From Salvelinus alpinus (lineage: Eukaryota; Chordata; Actinopteri; Salmoniformes; Salmonidae): a DNA stretch of 64,000 nucleotides. The DNA is taken from positions 40,929,728 through 40,993,727 of the forward strand of contig NC_092115.1 of the NCBI RefSeq assembly GCF_045679555.1, given 5' to 3'. Made by a program: the position numbers and the translations under genes. The notes beneath the pieces are model-generated. The model had not been told where the DNA came from. It searched no databases and saw only the letters and a program-made list of their open reading frames with translations. Shown here piece after piece: positions 44,173 to 55,059 of the stretch (position 1 is its first letter; each line of letters opens with the position of its first letter).

Positions 44173-45616
44173 TTAACTTCTCTAGGATAGGGGGCAGCAT
44201 TTTCACGTTTGGATGAAAAGCATACCCAAATTCAACTGCCAGCTACTCATCCCCAGAAGATAAGATATGCATATTGTTAGTAGATTTGGATGGAAAACAC
44301 TCTGAAGTTTCTAAAACTGTTTGAATCATGTCTGTGAGTATAACAGAACTTATTTAGCAGGCGAAACCCCGAGGACAAATCATTTAGATTTCTTTTCTTT
44401 GAGGTCACTCTCTTTTCAATGAAATTTCATTGGGAAACCAGATTTCTAAGGGACCTGCTTGCAGTTCCTACCGCTTCCACTGGATGTCAACAGTCTTGAT
44501 AAATTGGTTGAGGTTATTCCTTTGTGTAATGAAGAAGTACGACCATCTTGAACGAGAGTCACATTAAGTGTCCTGTTAGATAGAAGCGCGTGACCAGAAA
44601 GCTGGCTATAGTTGGTTTTAATCCTGTATTGAACACAGATCATCCCGTCTTCAATTTTATCAATTATTAACGTTAAAAAATACCTAAAGTTGTATTACAA
44701 AAGTAGATTGACATTTTTTGGCAAAGTTTACAGGTAACCTTTGAGATATTTTGTAGTCACGTTTGAGCAATTTGGAAGCAGTGTTTTTCTGGATCAAACG
44801 CGCCAAATAAATGGCCATTTTGGATATATATCGACGGAATTAATCGAACAAAAGGACCATTTGTGATGTTTATGGGACATATTGGAGTGCCAACAACAGA
44901 AGCTCGTCAAAGGTAAGGCATGAATTATATTTTTATTTCTGCGTTTTGTGTCGCGCCTGCAGGGTTGAAATATGCTTATCTGTCCTTGTTTACTATTGTG
45001 CTATCCTCAGATAATAGCATCGTTTGCTTTCACCGAAAAGCCTATTTGAATTCTGACATGTTGGCTGGATTCACAACCAGTGTAGCTTTAATTTGGTAAC
45101 TTTAATGTGTGATTTAATGAAAGTTAGATTTTTATAGCAATTTTCATAGTAATTAATTTGAATTTGGCGCTCTGCATTTTCTCTGGCTTTTTGCCAAATG
45201 AGACAGTAGCGTCCCGCCTAAACTCAGATTTTTGGATATAAATATGAACTTTACCGAACAAAACATACATGTATTGTGTAACATGAAGTCCTATGAGTGT
45301 CATCTGATGAAGATCATCAAAGGTTAGTGATTCATTTTATCTCTATTTCTGCTTTTTGTTACTCCTCTCTTTGACTGAAAATGTGGCTATGTACTGACCT
45401 AACATAATCGTTTGGTATGCTTTCGCCGTAAATCCTTTTTGAAATCAGACATGTTGGCTGGATTCACAACAAGTGTAGCTTTAATTTGGTGTCTTTCATG
45501 TGTGATTTCATGAAAGTTTGATATTTATAGTAATATATTTGAATTTGGCGCTCTGCATTTTTACTGTCTTTTGGCCAAGTGGGAGGTTAGCGTCCCACAT
45601 ATTCTAGAGAAGTTAA
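44173..45616. mobile_element. TTAA-flanked element nested in the hAT
   Basis: TTAA at 44173-44176 and 45613-45616. Ends are CTTCTCTAGGATAGGGGGCA and (inverted) CTTCTCTAGAATATGTGGGA. Two similar halves each contain GCTGGATTCACAACnAGTGT and GAATTTGGCGCTCTGCATTT. Contains no transposase. Piggybac-like by target site only. Confidence 0.65.
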
Positions 45617-46047
45617 TATGGTCGAATACGGAAACTATCATCTCGAAAACAAAACATGTATTCTTTCAGTGAAATACGGAACCGTTCCGTATTTTATCTA
45701 ACGGGTGGCATCCATCAGTCTAAATATTCCTGTTACATTGCACAACCTTTAATGTTATGTCATAATTACGTAAAATTCTGGCAAATTAGTTCGCAATGAG
45801 CCGGGCATCCCAAACTGTTGCATATCTGCGTGCAATGAACGCAAGAGAAGTGACACAATTTCACCTGGTTAATATTGCCTGCTAACCTGGATTTCTTTTA
45901 GTTAAATATGCAGGTTTACAAATATATACTTCTGTGTATTGATTTTAAGAAAGGCATTGATGTTTATGGTTAGGTACACGTTGGAGCAACGCCAGTCCTT
46001 TTTCGCGAATGCGCACTGCATCGATTATATGCAACGCAGGACACGCT

Positions 46048-46184
46048 TGTCAGGACCCGGTGCGAGAAACAGTCACTAGTAATCGTCAGAACCCAGAAGA
46101 TGAGGCAGACACAGCAGTACTAGAGATGGTGGTTTAATTAAAGAACAAAATCTTCAGGCAAAGAAACTAAATCCACAATGTCCA
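46048..46184 (-). repeat. Remnant 3' LTR of the Gypsy element
   Basis: Last 137 bp of the LTR, ending CCTGACA on the minus strand. Directly fused to integrase coding sequence; the fusion lies at TGGACATTGTGG, which is present in both parents of the junction, suggesting a deletion by short homology. Confidence 0.88.
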
Positions 46185-49138
46185 CAACGTCCCGTCCCGG
46201 GACGGCGACGTCTGTTGGCTTGTCGTTGGTACTGCTGAGAGGAACGCAGAAGATTAAGACGTGCCTTCTTCCACGTAAGCCGACAGCGTCTGATGAACCT
46301 CGAGGCTGAAGGCACTCTGACTTCTGCCTCCTGGTCCGGGAACAATAGAGGCGCATAGCCAAACTGACACTCATGCGGGGATATACCAGTGGAGGAGGAG
46401 CACAAGGTGTTGTGCGCGTACTCGGCCCAAACAATGAAGGATGACCATGTGGACGGGTTGTTGGAAACCATGCATCTGAGGGTGGTTTCCAGCTCCTGAT
46501 TCATCCTCTCAGTTTGGCCATTGGACTCCGGATGGTACCCTGAAGATAAACTGGCCGTGGCCCCTATGAGTTGGCAGAAGGCCTTCCAAAACCTTGAGGC
46601 GAACTGGGGACCTCTGTCGGAAACCATATCTTGCGGAATCCCAAAGACTCGGAACACATGGTTAATCACCAACTCAGCTGTTTCCTTGGCAGAAGGTAAT
46701 TTGGTCAAGGGAACAAACCTGGCCGCCTTAGAAAACCTGTCGATGATGACTAGGATCGTAGTATTACCATGGGACGGAGGAAGGCCAGTAATAAAGTCCA
46801 ACGAGATATGGGACCAGGGTCGGTGGGGAATAGATAAAGGGTGAAGGAGTCCTTGAGGGCGGAGGTGAGAAGATTTGCCCTGGCAGCACACGGAACAGGC
46901 CTTGACGAAAGTGGCAACGTCTTCTTTTATGGTGGGCCACCAGAACTTACGCTGGATGAACTCCAAGGTGCGACCTACGCCCGGGTGACAGGTGAGGCGA
47001 GAGGAGTGCCCCCACAGAAGGACTTGGGACCTTGCTGCCTTGGGAACAAACAACCGATTAGCAGGACCTCCTCCAGGGCCCGGTTCGATGGCTTGAGCTT
47101 GTTTCACGGTATCCTCCACTTGCCACGAGATCGGAGCCACGATCTTAGCGGCCGGAAGGACAGTCATGTCAGTATCTTCTCGAATGGCAGGAGAGTAGAT
47201 TCGTGACAAGGCGTCCGGTTTGAGATTCTTCGACCCGGGTCTATAGGTGAGGATAAACTGAAATCGGCTGAAGAAAAGAGACCATCGAGCTTGTCTGGAG
47301 TTCAACCGCTTCGCCTGCTGGATATACTCCAGATTTTTGTGGTCCGTAAGCACTTGAAACGGTTGAGAAGCCCCCTCGAGCCAGTGTCTCCATTCCTTCA
47401 ATGCCATCTTAACCGCTAGGAGTTCACGATCCCCCACATCGTAATTCCTCTCGGCCGGGGTAAGCCGGTGAGAGAAGAAGGCGCAAGGATGAAGCTTCTT
47501 GTCTTCACCCCTCTGAGACAGGACAGCTCCAACCCCAACCTCTGATGCGTCTACCTCCACCACAAAAGGTTCATCCGCCGTTGGTAGTGTCAGGATGGGA
47601 GCAGAGAGGATGCGCTGCTTGAGTCCTTGGAAGGCCGTCTCAGCTTCTCTTCCCCACAGAAACCTTGTGTTGCCACCCTTGGTTACAGCTGAGAGAGGGG
47701 CTGCCACCGAGCTGAAGTTCTTGATGAACTTGCGGTAAAAGTTGGTGAAGCCCAGGAAACGCTGAACTTCCTTAACGGACTTGGGGGTGGGCCAATCCGC
47801 TACCGCCCCTACCTTCTTGGGGTCCATCTGGACTCGACCGGGTTCCACTATAAATCCCAGGAATTGTACTCGAGAGGAATGGAATTCACACTTTTCCGGC
47901 TTAACGTACAAATGGCTGTCTAGGAGGCGTTTGAGCACTTGTCTGACATGCTTAGTGTGTTCTTGAAGGGAGCTCGAAAAGATGAGGATGTCATCCAAGT
48001 AAACAAACACGAAGATGTTAAGCATATCCCTAAGCACATCGTTTATGAGCGCTTGGAACACAGCCGGAGCGTTGGTCAGGCCGAAGGGCATCACCGAGTA
48101 TTCGTAGTGACCAGTAGGCGTGTTGAAAGCGGTCTTCCACTCGTCCCCGGGTTTGATCCGCACAAGATGGTATGCGTTCCGCAGGTCAAGCTTAGTGAAG
48201 ACAACTGCTTCCTGGAGCAGCTCAAAGGCTGTGGCCATAAGGGGTAGCGGGTAGCGGTTACGGACGGTTATGGCATTGAGTCCCCGGTAGTCGATGCAAG
48301 GTCGTAATCCACCGTCTTTCTTGGCCACAAAGAAAAACCCTGCTCCCGCCGGCGAGGTAGATGGACACATGAGGCCTGCTGCCAGAGCGTCCTTGATGTA
48401 GGTATCCATAGCAGCTCGTTCGGGAGGAGAAAGGGAAAAGATCCGACCCCTGGGAGGGCAGGTCCCCGGAAACAGGTCGATGGTGCAATCGTAAGGTCTA
48501 TGGGGTGGTAGTTTGGTGGCCCTCTGTTTGCTAAATACCAGTTTGAGGTCATGGTAACACTCGGGAACTCGGGACAGGTCGATGGATTCAAGAGACTCGG
48601 AAGGGGAACTCGGGGAACTCGGGAAGATACAAGTGGCTTGGCACGTAGGACCCCACTGCTTGATAGTGCCCACAGACCAGTCGATGTGAGGGTTATGGCT
48701 GTGAAGCCAGGGATAACCAAGGACGAGAGGGAACTCGGAACAGGAGATCAGATGAAAGTTCATCACTTCCTGGTGTTGGGAAACTGAAAGTCGCAAGGGG
48801 GTAGTGGCACGAGTGACAAGTCCAGATCCCAAAGGGCTTCTATCCAACGTAGTAACCCTTATGGGGTCACTCAGAGGTTCAGAAGGAACGCCATTCTCTT
48901 TCGCCCAGACCCCATCCATGAAGTTACCTGCGGCTCCAGAGTCTACCAAGGCTTGAAGAGAAAACTCGTGGTCGTCCCAGGAAAGGGTAACTGGAATGAG
49001 CAGGCGGGAGTTGGATGGATGGGAGGAGGTTATGTTTCCCGTTACAGTCCTCCCAGGCCTGCACGGGAGAGTGCGTTTCCCTGGAGCCCGGGACACGTGG
49101 AGCGGAAATGGCCCGGTTTGCCGCAATATAGACAGCAT
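46154..49138 (-). CDS. Gypsy pol: protease, RT, RNase H, integrase (C-terminally truncated)
   Basis: 994 codons without a stop. Protease DSG at 66-68; RT with [11 protein letters not shown] (314-324) and YLDD at 380-383; RNase H with [15 protein letters not shown] (Asp 530); integrase zinc site His711, His718, Cys748, Cys751 and catalytic Asp781, Asp841, Glu877 with 35 residues between the last two. The last about 18 codons are LTR sequence, so the integrase C-terminal region (GPY/F, chromodomain if present) is gone. The first 33 codons overlap gag; translation would rely on the -1 shift at 49075-49081 rather than the ATG at 49138. Catalytic residues all look intact, consistent with recent insertion. 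Confidence 0.93.
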   Translation of the reverse strand: MLSILRQTGPFPLHVSRAPGKRTLPCRPGRTVTGNITSSHPSNSRLLIPVTLSWDDHEFSLQALVDSGAAGNFMDGVWAKENGVPSEPLSDPIRVTTLDRSPLGSGLVTRATTPLRLSVSQHQEVMNFHLISCSEFPLVLGYPWLHSHNPHIDWSVGTIKQWGPTCQATCIFPSSPSSPSESLESIDLSRVPECYHDLKLVFSKQRATKLPPHRPYDCTIDLFPGTCPPRGRIFSLSPPERAAMDTYIKDALAAGLMCPSTSPAGAGFFFVAKKDGGLRPCIDYRGLNAITVRNRYPLPLMATAFELLQEAVVFTKLDLRNAYHLVRIKPGDEWKTAFNTPTGHYEYSVMPFGLTNAPAVFQALINDVLRDMLNIFVFVYLDDILIFSSSLQEHTKHVRQVLKRLLDSHLYVKPEKCEFHSSRVQFLGFIVEPGRVQMDPKKVGAVADWPTPKSVKEVQRFLGFTNFYRKFIKNFSSVAAPLSAVTKGGNTRFLWGREAETAFQGLKQRILSAPILTLPTADEPFVVEVDASEVGVGAVLSQRGEDKKLHPCAFFSHRLTPAERNYDVGDRELLAVKMALKEWRHWLEGASQPFQVLTDHKNLEYIQQAKRLNSRQARWSLFFSRFQFILTYRPGSKNLKPDALSRIYSPAIREDTDMTVLPAAKIVAPISWQVEDTVKQAQAIEPGPGGGPANRLFVPKAARSQVLLWGHSSRLTCHPGVGRTLEFIQRKFWWPTIKEDVATFVKACSVCCQGKSSHLRPQGLLHPLSIPHRPWSHISLDFITGLPPSHGNTTILVIIDRFSKAARFVPLTKLPSAKETAELVINHVFRVFGIPQDMVSDRGPQFASRFWKAFCQLIGATASLSSGYHPESNGQTERMNQELETTLRCMVSNNPSTWSSFIVWAEYAHNTLCSSSTGISPHECQFGYAPLLFPDQEAEVRVPSASRFIRRCRLTWKKARLNLLRSSQQYQRQANRRRRPGTGRCGHCGFSFFA

Positions 49139-49982
49139 CGCTCCCTCATCCGGCGGTCTCTCTCAACCTGGGAGATGCGTCCAACCTGCATGGGTTCTGG
49201 TGGAGCCAGCGAGGATAAAGGTGGAGACTCGGAGCTGGAACCGATAGGAGCTAGGGTGAGCGGTCTACGGTTGAGTTCTCTCTCTCTCAGACGCTGGTCT
49301 ATGCGTGAAGCCAACTTGATAAGGGACTCGAGGTTGTCCGGTGGTTCCCGAGTGGCCAGTTCATCTTGGATGGTGTCAGAAAGACCCTTCAAAAAACACA
49401 CTGTGAGCGCCTCGTCGTTCCAGCCACTTGCTGCTGCCACAGTGCGGAACTGGATGGCATAGTCCGTCACGCTGCGCCGACCTTGGCGGAGAGTCAGGAG
49501 CTGTTTGGCTGAGTCAGGGCCGTTGGTAGGACCTTGAAACACTCGCTTGAATTCTTCAGCAAAGGTAGAGTAGCTGGCACAGCAGGGACTTTGGGCATCC
49601 CACACAGCAGTAGCCCAGGCTAGGGCTTTTTCCGACAGCAGGGTGATGATATATGCAGCTCAAAGGAGAGAGAACATTGGGTGAAAAACCCCTTACAAAC
49701 ACTCGGATCCCCTGAGAACCGCTGGGGAGGCGGCAGACGAGGTTCAGCCAGGGGGTTAACTGCCAGGGGCACTTGAATCTGATGAACTGGAGCAGAAGCG
49801 GTTGCCGGGGAAAGTCGATCCGAAATCTGCTTTATGGAAGTCAGCATCTCTGACAGAAGTTGAGAATGTCTAGCCATTAAGGCCTCTTGCTGAACCAGAG
49901 CAGCTTCGTGGCGTTGGACAGTCCCCTCGTGGTGGGACAGCATGGAAAAAAGATCCTGGGTACTGGCTGCCTCTGGGTTCAT
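49042..49982 (-). pseudogene. Gypsy gag, broken by an internal deletion
   Basis: Starts ATG at 49982 (MNPEAASTQDLFSMLSHHEG) with a coiled-coil-like N-terminus, then a capsid region (PPPQRFSGDPS). Near 49660 the frame changes: FEL is followed in another frame by YIITLLSEKALAWA, so a deletion of non-triplet length has removed part of the capsid. The second part ends with one CCHC knuckle, [14 protein letters not shown], and a TAA at 49042-49044. The protein is therefore not made as one piece. Confidence 0.85.
49075..49081 (-). promoter_or_regulatory. Gag/pol -1 ribosomal frameshift site GGGAAAC
   Basis: Minus-strand heptamer GGGAAAC parses as G GGA AAC in the gag frame and GGG AAA C in the pol frame, inside the gag/pol overlap. 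Four bases downstream TCTCCC (N10) GGGAGG can form a 6-bp stem; GCAC/GTGC is an alternative. PEG10, a mammalian gene derived from a sushi-ichi element, uses the same heptamer. Confidence 0.85.
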
Positions 49983-49988
49983 TATAAT

Positions 49989-50000
49989 GGCTCAGTGTTT
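49989..50000 (-). promoter_or_regulatory. Self-complementary primer-binding site
   Basis: AAACACTGAGCC, one base inside the 5' LTR, is perfectly complementary over 12 nt to GGCTCAGTGTTT at 50355-50344 in the LTR, which begins 30 bp after the start of a TATTTAAA box (50385-50378) and so should be the RNA 5' end. This is the Tf1/sushi self-priming arrangement; no TGG tRNA primer site is present. Confidence 0.8.
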
Positions 50001-50001
50001 C

Positions 50002-50508
50002 TGTCAGGACCCGGTGCGAGAAACAGTCACTAATAATCGTCAGAACCCAGAAGATGAGGCAGACACAGCAGTACTAGAGATGGTGGTTTAATTAAAGAAC
50101 AAAATCTTCAGGCAAAGAAACTAAATCCACAATGTCCAAAAATAAAGCCAAGAGGCACAAAATGGAAATCCTCCAAAATACAAAAGAAACTCCACAAAGA
50201 GGTAAAAAACAGCAGGGAAAAAACAAACCTCAAAAGACTACTCAAAATATACACAAGAACTAAACCAGAGAACCTCTGGAAAATCCAATAAAAGAAATAT
50301 CTGTAAAGAACAAGGCTTGGGCTGAGGCTGGGTGCTAACTTACAAACACTGAGCCAGGAACTGAGGAACACACAGGGTTTAAATACTAACAAGGGAATGA
50401 CCTACAGGTGCAAACAATAATTAGAGCAAGAAAAACAAAAGGTACAAAAAAGGTGCAATGGGGACATCTAGTGACCAAAACCCGAACAGTCTTGGCCAAA
50501 ACCTGACA
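50002..50508 (-). repeat. 5' LTR of the Gypsy element
   Basis: 507 bp, TGTCAGG...CCTGACA (7-bp inverted ends). Contains TATTTAAA at 50385-50378 and the predicted RNA start at about 50355. Complete, unlike the 3' LTR. Confidence 0.9.
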
Positions 50509-50644
50509 ACGCTAGATAAACTAGTAATATCATCAACCATGTGTAGTTATAACTAGTGATTATGATTGATTGATTGATTGTTTTTTATAAGATAAGTTTA
50601 ATGCTAGCTAGCAACTTACCTTGGCTTCTTACTGCATTCGCGTA

Positions 50645-50840
50645 ACAGGCGGGCTCCTCGTGAGGCAGGTGGTTAGAGCATTGGACTAGTTAACCGTAAG
50701 GTTGCAAGATTGAATCCCTGAGCTGACAAGGTAAAAATCTGTCGTTCTGCCCCTGAACAAGGCAGTTAACCCACAGTTCCTAGGCCGTCATTGAAAATAA
50801 GAATGTGTTCTTAACTGACTTGCCTAGTTAACGGAAAAAA
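50645..50840 (+). mobile_element. tRNA-derived SINE inside the hAT element
   Basis: GTGGTTAGAGCATTGGACTA (A box) and GGTTGCAAGATTGAATCCC (B box) form the tRNA-like head. The body CTGCCCCTGAACAAGGCAGT and CTTAACTGACTTGCCTAGTT matches a widespread fish SINE. Confidence 0.75.
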
Positions 50841-51375
50841 AAAATCGGCAAAATCGGCATCCAAAATGACCGATTTCCGATTGTTATGAAAACTTGAAAT
50901 CGGCCCTAATTAATCGGCCATTCCGATTAATTGGTCGACCTCTACTCTCTAGGTCATGCCAGTAGGCTACAGTAGGTTTTATTCTCTAGGTCATGCCAGT
51001 AGGCTACAGTAGGTTGTATCTCTCTAGGTCAAGCCAGTAGGCTACAGTAGCTTGTAACTCTCTAGGACATGCCAGTAGGTACAGTAGGTTGTAACTCTCT
51101 AGGTCAAGCCAGTTGGTTACAGTAGGTTGTATCTCTCTAGGTCATGCCAGTAGGCTACAGTAGGTTGTAACTCTCTAGGTCAAGCCAGTTGGTTACAGTA
51201 GGTTGTATCTCTCTAGGTCATGCCAGTAGGCTACAGTAGGTTGTATCCAAGTGGTTGTAACTCTCTAGGTCATGCCAGTAGGTTACAGTAGGTTGTATCT
51301 CTCTAGGTCATGCCAGTAGGTTACAGTAGGTTGTATCTCTCTAGGTCATGCCAGTAGGCTACAGTAGGTTGTATC

Positions 51376-52090
51376 CAAGTGGAAACAATTATCAACTCAA
51401 TGTGGAAAGTGTCGAATTTGGTCAACAACAAAATGAATGGCTTATTTGCTACGTGAGGTTTACTTGATCCAACAGAAGTTTTGTAATGCTTAAGTTGTTA
51501 TGTGGACACGTGACATACCGACAACTTTGATAAAAACACTATAGGAGTTGTCTCCAGATCGCTATGCATATTCATGCTAGTAGCTTAGCATCTCTCTCCA
51601 TTGAATACAGGTGGTTGACGACAACAACACTCATAAAATATAAACAATAGATTACAATAACAAGATGTATCCACCAATCCGAAGACAGGATAGGCGGGAG
51701 CTAGACAACCCACAGTGCCGCTTTGTGGACAACGACTCCCCTTGTTAGGGCGGAGAGACATCTTGTCAGTATATCCATAATCTTTGGTGAAGCCACCCCA
51801 ACTCTCGCATGGCACTATTGGGGGGCACGGTGGGTAGTAAAACATCACTACATGACAATCACTACATGCCGTGCCCCCCAGTCTGCGGTCAGCAGATAGA
51901 CCCTTCTCAAATATATATGTTAAGTCACTTTTTGGAAACGGAACGGAGAAAACAAGGGGTAGCTTGTTCTCTACGTCGTCTGATTTTAGACATATCAGTC
52001 ATCATCCTAGGGCCCTCCGTTGAAGAGGTATTGACAAGCGAACTCTCTCCGAATATCCTAAGTGAAAAACAAATTGAAGGCGGTACTTAC
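51376..52090 (-). other. Intron of unit 3 next to exon 1
   Basis: No gene seen. A GGGGGGCACGG / CCGTGCCCCCC pair near 51820 and 51869 forms an inverted repeat (about 11-bp arms). Confidence 0.4.
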
Positions 52091-52361
52091 TGGTGTTAAT
52101 CAGATCTCCTATCTCCACATCTTCATCTTTCAATGTGACAGTAATCTCTCCTTCCTTCTTCACTCCAAAAACTTCAGCCTCTTTCACTGTAAAGTCTTTC
52201 TCTTCTTTCACTGTAACAGCCTCATCCTCAACTTATTTTTTTACTGTGACATCCTCTTCTTCCTTCTCCTCTTTCACGACAATGTTCAGCCCCAGAGCTT
52301 CTTTCTCCGTCCAGTAGACCGCCTCTTTTTTAGCAGGAGGGGAGAAGCTTAGGGAGCTCAT
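52091..52361 (-). pseudogene. First exon of zinc-finger unit 3 with a nonsense codon
   Basis: ATG at 52361-52359 (MSSLSFSPPAKKEAVYWTE), donor CCA|GTAAGT with the exon ending at 52091, phase 1. Codon 43 is TAA (plus-strand 52233-52235) where unit 2 has a CAA codon in the QKQVEG segment; a C-to-T change explains it. Downstream VKEE motifs continue to the donor. With the finger exon at 38280-39230 this makes unit 3, a probable pseudogene whose 12.9-kb intron holds the hAT and LINE insertions. Confidence 0.85.
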
Positions 52362-52690
52362 GTTCGGGGATGTTAGCTAGCTAGCTATCATTAGCGACTA
52401 GGCTAGTGCTAACTTACCCAGCCAGCTACTATATCTGACAAATAAAAAATAACGTAATATTAAATTAAATAGGTTAACAAGTAGATACAACAGACATATG
52501 TCTAAAACACAGTAGTTAATTTACACCGAAAGCGTATAAATATCTTGAATCTTTCAGCTATGTTGGCTAGTGAGGTACCGAGGTGGTTGACCAGCTGTTT
52601 ATGAAGAACCGCAGCATCGCCTGAAAGACGCACATCGCCGTCTGCTGACTGGAGTAGGAAACGCAGTTGAGGATCATATTTTATTTTCAG
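52362..52690 (-). promoter_or_regulatory. Promoter and leader of unit 3
   Basis: Minus strand has CAGCAGACGGCGATGTGCGT (about 52645-52625) and the CTAGC-rich leader before the ATG. The TGACGTATAA segment seen in units 2 and 4 is altered here (GATGCTGCGGTTCTTCATAA). Confidence 0.55.
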
Positions 52691-52857
52691 ACAAAGATTA
52701 TTTTTTTAATGGATTTAATTAAATAATACTATTATATTGAGACATACAAAGACCTGAATGTGTTGATTGATTAGTGCGAATAAAAAATGTTCACTACAGC
52801 ACATTTAAGGCAGTTTTATTAAGTCATACTAAATCTAAATAAGTAGCTAGCTACTGT

Positions 52858-53300
52858 AGGTCTATACTGCTCCTACATGGTGTAACAATACATCATGTAG
52901 ATGTATATAATGAACAGACTAGGTCCATACTGCTCCTACATGGTGTAACAATACATCATGTAGATGTATATAATCAACAGACTAGGTCTATACTGCTCCT
53001 ACATGGTGTAACAATACATCATGTAGATGTATATAATGAACAGACTAGGTCCATACTGCTCCTACATGGTGTAACAATACATCATGTAGATGTACATAAT
53101 GAACAGACTAGGTCTATACTGCTCCTACATGGTGTAACAATACATCATGTAGATGTATATAATGAACAGACTAGGTCTATACTGCTCCTACATGGTGTAA
53201 CAATACATCATGTAGATCTACATAATGAACAGCCTAGGTCTATACTGCTCCTACATGGTGTAACAATACATCATGTAGATGTATATAATGAACAGACTAG
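52858..53300. repeat. 63-bp tandem repeat, seven copies
   Basis: Unit TATACTGCTCCTACATGGTG, TAACAATACATCATGTAGAT, GTATATAATGAACAGACTAGGTC. It contains the palindrome CATCATGTAGATG and runs directly into the LINE tail at 53300. Confidence 0.88.
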
Positions 53301-53695
53301 GTTCTATCCTATTCTACTGTATCTTAGTCTATGCATTACTCATCTCATATGTATATACTGTATTCTATCCTATTCTACTGTATCTTAGTCTATGTATTAC
53401 TCATCTCATATGTACATACTGTATTCTATCCTATTCTACTGTATCTTAGTCTATGCATTACTCATCTCATATGTATACTGTATTCTATTCTATCTTAGTC
53501 TATGCTGCTCTGACATCGCTCGTCCAAATATTTATATATTCTTAATTCCATTCCTTTAGATTGTGTATATTGTTAGAAATTACTTGTTAGATATTACTGG
53601 ACTGTTGGAGCTAGAAACACAAGCATTTCGCTACTCCTGCAATAACACCTGCTAAACAAGTGTATGTGACAAATAAAATGTGATTTGATGTATAT
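53300..53695 (+). mobile_element. LINE 3' tail with 61-bp repeats
   Basis: Third copy of the tail seen at 10735 and 36555: about three 61-bp units (TTACTCATCTCATATGTATA) and then the GGAGCTAGAAACACAAGCAT segment ending in AATGTGATTTGATG. Confidence 0.7.
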
Positions 53696-54245
53696 ACACT
53701 TGAAGTCGGAAGTTTACATACACCTTAGCCAAATACATTTAAACTCAGTTTTTCACAATTCCTGACATTTAATCCTAGTAAAAAATCCCTGTTTTAGGTC
53801 AGTTAGGATCACCACTTCATTTTAAGAATGTGAAATGTCAGAATAATAGTAGAGAGACTGATTTATTTCAGCTTTTATTTCTTTCATCAGATTTCCAGTG
53901 GGTCAGAAGTTTACATACACTCAATTAGTATTTGGTAGCATTGCCTTTAAATTGTTTAACTTGGGTCAAACGTTTCAGGTAGCCTTCCAAAAGCTTCCCA
54001 CAATAAGTTGGGTGAATTTCGGCCCATTCCTCCTGACAGTGCTGGTATAACTGAGTCAGGTTTGTAGGCCTCCTTGCTCGCACAAGCTTTTTCAGTTCTG
54101 CCCACAAATGTTCTATAGGATTGAGGTCAGGGCTTTGTGATGGTCATTCCAATACCTTGACTTTGTTGTCCTTAAGCCATTTTGCCACAACTTTGGAAGT
54201 ATGCTTGGGGTCACTGTCCTTTTGGAAGACCCATTTGCGACCAAG
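53696..54245 (-). mobile_element. Sleeping Beauty-like Tc1 element, 3' part
   Basis: Left end TTGAAGTCGGAAGTTTACAT followed by the second direct repeat CAGAAGTTTACATACACTCA, the IR/DR layout of salmonid Tc1 elements of the Sleeping Beauty type. Minus-strand 53925-54107 encodes the transposase C-terminus (CQEEWAEIHPTYCGKLLEGY). Cut at about 54245. Confidence 0.85.
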
Positions 54246-54249
54246 CATT

Positions 54250-54780
54250 AACCAGTAAGGCTTTAACGTAACAAAATGTGAGCTAACAAAATACTGAGCT
54301 ATATTGCGTGTAAAAATTATGGGAAAATATATTATTTTATACTAATACAATTGCTCAGATAAAGAGATTTAGTTTGTAATTGTATGTAATTCTCAAAGGT
54401 ATGGGGTCTGAATTATTACCACACATGTTTTCAATACTCCAGCACTCCTTGGTAGGATAACGACACTGAAATGTTTTATGAGATTAGAGAACGTATTGGG
54501 TGGGATCTTAGACCATTCCTCCATACAGAATCTCTCCAGGTCCTTCATTTATTTTGTCTGCGCTTATGTACTGCCCTGTTCAATTCAAACCCCAGGTTTT
54601 CAATGGAGTTCAAGTCCGAGGACTGAGATCGCCATTGAAAATGTTGATTTTGTGCCCAATTAACCGTTTCTTTGTGGATGTTGATGTGTCTTGCTGGAAG
54701 ATCCACTTATGGCCAAGTTTTAGCCTCCTAGCAGAGGTAACCAGGTTTTGGGCTAAAATATCCTGGTAGTGGGTAAAGTT
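54250..54780 (-). mobile_element. Second Tc1-like family, fragment
   Basis: Contains the inverse of the 3497-4067 unit (GGATCTTAGACCATTCCTCC, ATACAGAATC) in single copy and, on the minus strand, LGHKWIFQQD, the motif around the second catalytic aspartate. It shows what the element looked like before the 64-bp array formed. Confidence 0.7.
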
Positions 54781-55059
54781 TATTTATTTATTTCATACAG
54801 TAATTTTTGCTCATCTTTATCTAGGGTATCAATAACTAGGGGCTTATTTTGTTATCTTGTTATTTGACTGAATCAGAAAAACAGATGTGGAGTAGATGTA
54901 GTTTGTTTTAAATTCTCATAAAAAATCTGAACAAATCAAACAACACTTGTTGGTCTTTGTACGTGTTGATATACTATTCATATTTAATGGAGAGAAAAAA
55001 ACGTTTCCCTAAACTGCTTTATAATATTATAATACAATGAAGAGAAAAAATGTTTTCCC

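Larger units (their letters stand above)
46048..50508 (-). mobile_element. Sushi-ichi-like Gypsy (Metaviridae) retrotransposon
   Basis: 4.46 kb between a 5-bp target duplication ACGCT (46043-46047, 50509-50513), transcribed leftwards. Order: 5' LTR, self-priming site, gag, pol, remnant 3' LTR. The 137 bp shared by the LTRs differ at one position (G at 46080, A at 50034), so insertion was recent. Three features point to the sushi-ichi/Tf1 group: self-priming, a GGGAAAC frameshift site and the pol order protease-RT-RNase H-integrase. It is defective: gag carries a frame-changing deletion and the integrase C-terminus plus most of the 3' LTR are lost. Confidence 0.93.
43307..50944. mobile_element. 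hAT-type element with 8-bp target duplication
   Basis: Ends TAGAGGTCGCCCGATTATG (43307) and, inverted, TAGAGGTCGACCAATTAATC (from 50944), with ATCGGCCGATT-rich subterminal sequence. Flanked by CTCTCTAG on both sides (43299-43306, 50945-50952), an 8-bp duplication characteristic of hAT. No hAT transposase is visible; most of the length is later nested insertions (solo LTR, TTAA element, Gypsy element, SINE). Confidence 0.85.
43255..51375. repeat. 38-bp minisatellite interrupted by a hAT element
   Basis: Unit CTCTCTAGGTCATGCCAGTA, GGCTACAGTAGGTTGTAT. Two units lie at 43255-43306 and about eleven at 50945-51375; the 7.6 kb between them is a transposon insertion whose target duplication is part of the unit. 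Variants CAAGCCAGTTGGTTAC and GTATCCAAGTGG are interspersed. Confidence 0.88.

Noticed and set aside
46521-47206. Plus-strand open frames across the Gypsy pol region
   Set aside because: Antisense shadows of a 994-codon pol frame with all catalytic motifs.
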